A stretch of DNA of 64,000 nt from Phlebiopsis flavidoalba (lineage: Eukaryota > Basidiomycota > Agaricomycetes > Polyporales > Phanerochaetaceae). Positions within the stretch are counted from its first letter, which is position 1. Every line of letters begins with the position of its first letter. Both the position numbers and the translations under genes were made by a program. Positions 58,714-64,000 of the stretch are shown here, in pieces. The notes beneath the pieces were generated by a model. It had not been told where the DNA came from, did no database searches, and worked only from the letters and a program-made list of their open reading frames with translations. The stretch is taken from the NCBI GenBank assembly GCA_035772785.1, contig JAOCPU010000010.1:248001-312000 (forward strand). The letters are read 5' to 3'.

Positions 58714-60520
58714 AGGCCGTTTTGCACGCAAATCCGCCGCATTGGAGAACCTGCACCCATTATTTGTGCCCATATGGTGTGAGGCTGGCGTCCGTCATGA
58801 CGTGTGCTTTTTAGAGTTGATTATCAGACAAGAGGCACTACGATATAGGAAGAATGATGATAATCCAGGAATACAAAAAATTGACACCTACGGTTACATG
58901 CGACGCGACATGCAAAGCGGGCTATATCGCTATGAGATGATGCCTAAACGCGCTCCGCTATCGAACGTGTGTCCACAGCCAGCAAGAACAAGGACGCCGA
59001 CTTCAAGCAAAGATTTCCATGCAATGACGATGGGGAGAGTCCTTATGCACTGTAATTGCTTTCACCATCCTTTGTGAAACAGTTCACTAGGTAACCATAT
59101 ACAACACCGCAATCGTACCTTCCGCATTATGCCACTGTATGATCTTCTCGTTCTATAACTACCGGCGGCGAACGTCCTCCTAAGCGTTATACGCCATGAA
59201 CAATCGACTATTGACGGAGAGCAGATAGTTTATAATAAAACCCAAGCGAGCATCAGAGAAGAAACACGCTGTAAAACTCACACACACAACAGGATTGCGA
59301 GGTCCTTCGTCAAGAGTGCGATTAGACAGCATTTATCTTTGTCCATTTTGTAAACCTGGGTGGGGGTTATATATACGGTGCATCATAAACCATCCGTAGG
59401 TGTACACCTTCTGCCGCTTTTGTTCGCGCGGATAGTGTACGACGAATACCACATTCACGCCCCCATTCGTCACCCTCTTGATCCCTCGGTGCGGAGACTA
59501 GTTTATGGGGATAAGCTCATGTAGTTTTCCCATCTGGCGGCCAAAGGTAGCTCAAATGAGATTGGACCACCGGACACAAGCGAGGCCAAGATTGCTCCTC
59601 CTGAGTAGTCGGGGAGGCTGGTATCAGAGCAAAGGCGGCCCAAATCAGCGTCCTCTCGACAACACTTGCCACTGAGGTCTTTTCCAATCCTGTTTGGATG
59701 ACACGTAAGCACTGCTGAGCGGTGTGCATATACACAGGAGACATACTAGAGCTTTGCACTGTTTGCTACAGTAGAGCGGACGAAAGTCGGACTGGACACC
59801 GTCGCCCTTGCATGCACGCATCGCGGAACCTCTGGGATGCGGAAATGCCACAAGCTGCTGCGCACGTATCATTTTCCCCGTTCTGTCGTGGGTGCGGCTC
59901 GTAGGGATTTGGTCCCATGCTGACGCATTTGTCGTCATGGCGCGCAACAGTGCGTTACAGAAGGGGAATGGCCTGTGCCTGCTTCGAGCCTCCTGCGGAG
60001 AGAGATCCCCTGAGCTTACGATGGAATGGTCTTTTCGCTTGCCTAATCCGTCCCGCCAAGGTCGATAATATGTTCACTTGATACGCTTGAGCACAATCCA
60101 CAAAGATATCGTCTAGGGAAAATAGCACGAGTCTTTGACAGCTGCTTCGTTCCCAACTCAGCACGACGGCCGCCCTACAAGCGATGATAGCGTGACATAG
60201 GGGGATCATGTCCCGCCCCAAAAACGTCGATCTTGAACAGACGGGCCACTCGCGTTAGTAGCGTAGTACATGCGCACCATGCGCGACAAATGCTCATGAC
60301 GACGGTGAAATCCAGGGTTAATGAGACGACCGAGACAAGCATGTCGCAGCGTTGGATAAATTCGACCCGAGCCACAGCCGTCTTAAGCACTCTTAACCAT
60401 GTTATCATGTTAGGGGTAATGCCAGCCTACCTAGGTCAAATTCGTTGGGAAAAATAAAGGAACTCACCGTATGCAAATCTCTATGACGATACTTTCGGGC
60501 CTTGTCTGGCCTATTTAACT
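58714..60520. other. Unassigned, no gene supported
   Basis: Scattered short frames (longest 126 codons, plus, 58697-59077) with no domain. A TATATATA run lies at about 59366. If error density is as high as in the adjacent tRNA, genes here would not be recognisable. Confidence 0.4.
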
Positions 60521-60525
60521 GAAGC

Positions 60526-60840
60526 TTAAAACGAGTAGCTTGAAAAGAGTACCACCACAACGGATAGTTTGGGGTTGTGACGCGGCAGCACTCCGCCTGG
60601 TAGTATGTCCTCAATAAACTTGAAGATGAATGATTTCGAAGCAGCGGGGAAATGACGCTGAGGAACCAGGGCTGTTTTCCACAGCAAGCGGTACGACCTG
60701 TACTCTCCGAGGGTGGCTGGCATGGTCGGGAGAAAGTCGTAATGATACAACCGTCCAAGGCCTTGTGAGCCTCTGACTTATGGGGCGTAGGAATCCAGGT
60801 AGAGCTAGCATCTAACCATCCTCGATCAGTAGGTCGCGAT
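60526..60840 (-). CDS. Possible gene fragment, unrecognised
   Basis: Minus-strand sequence reading YHYDFLPTMPATLGEYRSYR and then LLWKTALVPQRHFPAASKSF has the balanced composition of a real protein and continues KFIEDILPGGVLP. Overlapping frames upstream suggest one protein broken by indels. I cannot assign a family. No start or splice sites are firmly placed. Confidence 0.25.
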
Positions 60841-61013
60841 CGAGACGCTAGAAACGCCTCTAGAGTAGCACAGGGGCCCAACGGGATAGGAGCGTCGAAG
60901 TATATTCGCTACACAAAGCAAGCTTCATAGAAGGTAAGACAATTTCAGCTGAGGACATTCTCGGAGTTCGTGGAGTCGTGACGGTTGAAGGTCAAGTTCG
61001 GCATCAACGCCAC

Positions 61014-61110
61014 CATGCCTCTGGTTGCCCCTAAATCAAAGCGCGCTCTAACTGCCCAGAACATTGTTGAGGTGCTGCTACAAAACGTTGGCGAACCTTC
61101 CCGCCAGCCT
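61014..61110 (+). CDS. Possible first exon of an unrecognised gene
   Basis: ATG in a good context (ACGCCACCATGCC) opens a clean frame MPLVAPKSKRALTAQNIVEV followed by LLQNVGEPSRQPTG and an exact GTGAGT donor at about 61107. The continuation is not found; a frame with LRKLKTLPDALLAKM at 61512 may be a later exon. Confidence 0.3.
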
Positions 61111-62566
61111 ACGGGGTGAGTTCCATGGAGCGCGAGGTTTGTTGATATTGTGCTCATATGTTTCAATTTTTCCCAGCCCCAATCGTTTCTGGTCGCTCGC
61201 TCAAAATCTGGCAGCCCCGTAAGCCCTGATCAACTCCAATGTCCTCATGCCGGATTTTGCGACCCTTGCTGGACTCAATTGGTGCCTATATAATTTTTCA
61301 TGCCTACTGTCTTAGCCATCGAGCTCAACCCGCAAACGTTACCCCTGATTTCATATTAGCTCGCACGGAGCTTCTGACAGTAAAAACGCTATCAATCATA
61401 TAGGGCGAGACATGAAATGTGAACGACATATTGACAGATATATTCGGTAAGTATAAAACTTCACACTAGAAATTACGCTTTTATGTATTCTAGCTCCTGA
61501 CACCGGCTGCGGTGCTCCGAAAGCTGAAGACGTTGCCGGACGCGCTCCTCGCAAAGATGATTGCCCGCGAACAAATCCTATCGCCTACTCCATGTCGACG
61601 CTCGGCGCGCAATATGGATAATATCCACATTCTCTACGAAGAACTTTTCAACCAGGTCACCGCATGCCATAACATTGCCTTCTGTCTACCGCGGTAGCCG
61701 TGCTACGCGGATTATTAGGCCGCCGCCTGTTCGGGATTCCGTGCACAGCCGATTGTGCTCACTATCGCTCAAACGATTTGAGGGAGTACGGGGTGTTTTC
61801 CGCCACCCGGTAGCGATGCCCGTCGGGTCTACACTGTCGAACACGCTTCCGCGCCTTCGAGGGGACCCTGTGGCAGGTCTACGACAAACGTACAGCCCAA
61901 GTCGTAGCTTCGGGGAGCAGGCGCGAGACGACAAAAGTGCGCGATGAGAACAGGAATCTGTACTCTTTGTGCTGCAAGCAGCTGTGGGATTTGAGGCGAC
62001 GCACAAGTCTGGGCTATCGAGGTGCAGCGGCAAGTGCCACCGCCGTGATGTGTAAAGCCCGTCCTTAATTGCAGCAAGGAATGTGCCAAAAGGAAGGACG
62101 AGGCGTTCGCCTCATAATGTTACGTCAAATCTCATGTTGACGCCAAATAGGACTGGCCAAGACACAAAGCCTTTTGTAATCCCGACGGGTCTCTCGACGA
62201 TTAGGTCGCTGATCCACGCATCATCCGGTTTTTCGAGGGCAACCTCCTAGTCTCAGTCAAAACCCCGAGGCTGAGTCCACAAACGTTCACGAGTCGATCA
62301 AAGTGGCCTACCAACTGTGCCTCGCTCTGCCGAAGATGTTGCAATCCTGATTGGCCCACCAGGCGGCGCGTCAACATGACTCTCCCAGACGGCAGAAGCG
62401 TGGCTTTGGCGTCGAGCACCCTGTCGCCAGAGCTGATGAGGGAGGTCCAGCAGCTAATCCAAGGAATTAGTATATGATCCCAACTGTACAGCAGAGCAAG
62501 GCTGAGAAAATAAGAGGATTCACCTTCGTTGGGGCCGATGTGTATTCTAACTTAAGGGGCCCTTCA

Positions 62567-64000
62567 TTACAACGAATCATAGAATACACTAGCCGTTCGG
62601 GTCATTACTGTACACATACATCCACAGAGAACGACAAACAAGAGAGGATCAACTACTAGATACAATTCATACATTCGCCCTCGCCCCCGACAGAATCTAG
62701 TGCTTAACCCAAAAGAACGCACGAACATCACCACCAGCATACACCCCAGCATACACCCCGCCCTACCCACCTGCTGCCCGACCGCAAACATCCCAGCGAC
62801 GCCATTCGCATGGGCCCCGCCCGCAGCGCCATGCTGCTGTGCTGTTGCTGCTTGGCGCACCATCTGGTCCATAATCGCGAGCTCCTCCGCGCTGAACTCG
62901 AGCACCTGGCCGTGCGCCTGCGGATCAAAGCCGTAGCCGACGCCGAGCTCGGGGACGCCAAAGCCCGCCATGTCCGCGTTCGGCGCGCCGTGCGGCACGG
63001 GGCGCGGCCGCGCGCGCGACGCGGCGCCGCGGGTAGGTCCGAGATCATCAGTTCATGTTCATCCCGAATGTGTACCCGACGTCGATTGGTCCATGCTCGG
63101 CGCGTTACGACTCGAGCGTCGGGCTCGGCATCGTCGAGTGCGCGTAGAACTCGGCGCACTCTGGCGGCCCCGTTGCTTGCCGCCGCCGCGGGCCACCCGA
63201 ACGCGCTCACGCTCGGGCTCCGCGGGAAGTACGTCCCCGCCCGCGGGCGACATGGGTGATGCCGGGCCCCGAACGGCGACGCGGACGATGGTGGGCGTCG
63301 ACGCGGCGTCCTCCTCTGTCTTCTGGCGCACGGGGCTCGTCGCGCTCGAGTTGGCGCGCGCGCGTGCGCGCTTGTCCACGTCCTGCAGCTCGAACTTGAG
63401 GCTCGCGTCGCCGCCCCGCAGCAGGAGGCGAGGCTTCAGCGTCTCGTCAAAGAAGTTGAGCAGGATCTCGCGTGCGATCTCGGCCGTCTCCCAGGAGCGC
63501 CCGATGACGGCAAAGATTTTTTACTCGAGGCACGTTTCGACGTGCGAGAGCGACGACGCGAGGGTGACGCGCCCAGGCGGGGCCCTGAAATGGCCTGAAT
63601 CGCGCTGAGCACGAATACGGTGCCCGCGGAGAACGTGATCTGGACATGCGTCGTCGAGGTATAGCGCAAGTTGTAATTGTTGTGCCATATCCCAAGAAGG
63701 AGCATCATATTCTCCGCGGCACGATTGCAGAGCTAATAGAAACGATAAGGAGAAGCAGAGAAGCAGGCGGAACGGGTTCGTTAGTCAGACTCTGACGTAG
63801 CTCAGGCAAAACTCTCACCTTGACGTGATCGATATCGACGTTTCCCGGTTGGTTCGTCTGTAGAACGGACGGTGCAGAAGGATAAAGAGCCACCAGAACA
63901 TCAAGTGGACGGTCAGGCGGTGCGGCAGCGCAGACGGTCGCGTCGCGGCCGTGAGGTCCACCTCGGGCTGTCAACGAGTCTTTCCATGCGTTCAGCTCAA
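62567..64000 (-). CDS. Zn2Cys6-type fungal transcription factor, C-terminal part (cut by window edge)
   Basis: A nuclear regulator of the fungal binuclear zinc-cluster class. Only the part from the fungal-specific regulatory domain onward is in the window; the DNA-binding zinc cluster lies beyond 64000. From the edge: HRLTVHLMFWWLFILLHRPF in a shifted frame, then TNQPGNVDIDHVK and an intron at 63733-63818. Next are LCNRAAENMMLLLGIWHNNY and STTHVQITFSAGTVFVLSAI, both typical of this domain. After breaks come the block GRSWETAEIAREILLNFFDE with LKPRLLLRGGDASLKFELQD, then a Ser/Pro-rich tail with FPRSPSVSAFGWP. The tail ends with the acidic segment SAEELAIMDQMVRQ, near a possible GTGGGT donor at about 62760. 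The exact stop is uncertain (about 62567-62700). Confidence 0.7.

Overview
The window looks like nuclear DNA of a filamentous basidiomycete, most likely an Agaricomycete and perhaps a polypore-like wood decayer. The evidence is: many short introns (about 48-68 bp, GT...AG), protein families typical of mushrooms (DUF6535 membrane protein, short F-box proteins, fungal P450s, an NmrA-like reductase), and eukaryotic core genes (RPD3-type histone deacetylase, VPS41, PP4 catalytic subunit). No bacterial or organellar signature is present.

Layout. 1-10.8 kb is very GC- and CpG-rich and mostly gene-poor; it holds one minus-strand C2H2 zinc-finger regulator (about 3.9-5.7 kb) and some degenerate repeats. 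10.8-19.8 kb is a compact plus-strand run: class I histone deacetylase, NAT/NCS2 purine permease, VPS41. 20.3-22.8 kb has a small TATA-driven gene and an F-box-type gene. 23.2-27.7 kb has a divergent pair, an NmrA-like reductase (-) and a cytochrome P450 (+). 28.2-31.6 kb has the PP4 catalytic subunit and an orphan multi-pass membrane protein. 32.0-34.2 kb is an APC-type amino acid permease (-). 36.3-41.6 kb has a TMEM135-like protein and a DUF6535 protein. 41.7-45.4 kb has an F-box protein, tRNA-Glu(CTC) and an alpha/beta hydrolase, all on the minus strand. 47.1-48.3 kb is a non-autonomous DNA transposon with terminal inverted repeats, a 4-bp target-site duplication and an internal 14-bp minisatellite. 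49.7-51.9 kb is a second, different P450 (-). 53.8-54.6 kb is a putative tail-anchored protein. 54.6-62.5 kb is gene-poor, with a corrupted second tRNA-Glu(CTC). 62.6-64.0 kb is the C-terminal part of a Zn2Cys6-type transcription factor that runs off the right edge.

Almost every recognisable gene is interrupted by single-base insertions or deletions, including genes that should be essential (HDAC, PP4c, VPS41) and a tRNA-like sequence carrying about 13 extra bases. I read this mainly as uncorrected long-read consensus error rather than pseudogenisation. Gene limits are therefore those of the conserved protein signal followed across frames, not of one open frame, and silent stretches, especially toward the ends, may hide genes too damaged to recognise.

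The genes do not form one obvious pathway. They are mostly housekeeping functions (chromatin, vacuolar traffic, phosphatase signalling, nutrient uptake) interspersed with accessory oxidative enzymes and lineage-specific families. The most distinctive non-genic structure is the minisatellite-bearing transposon near 47-48 kb.
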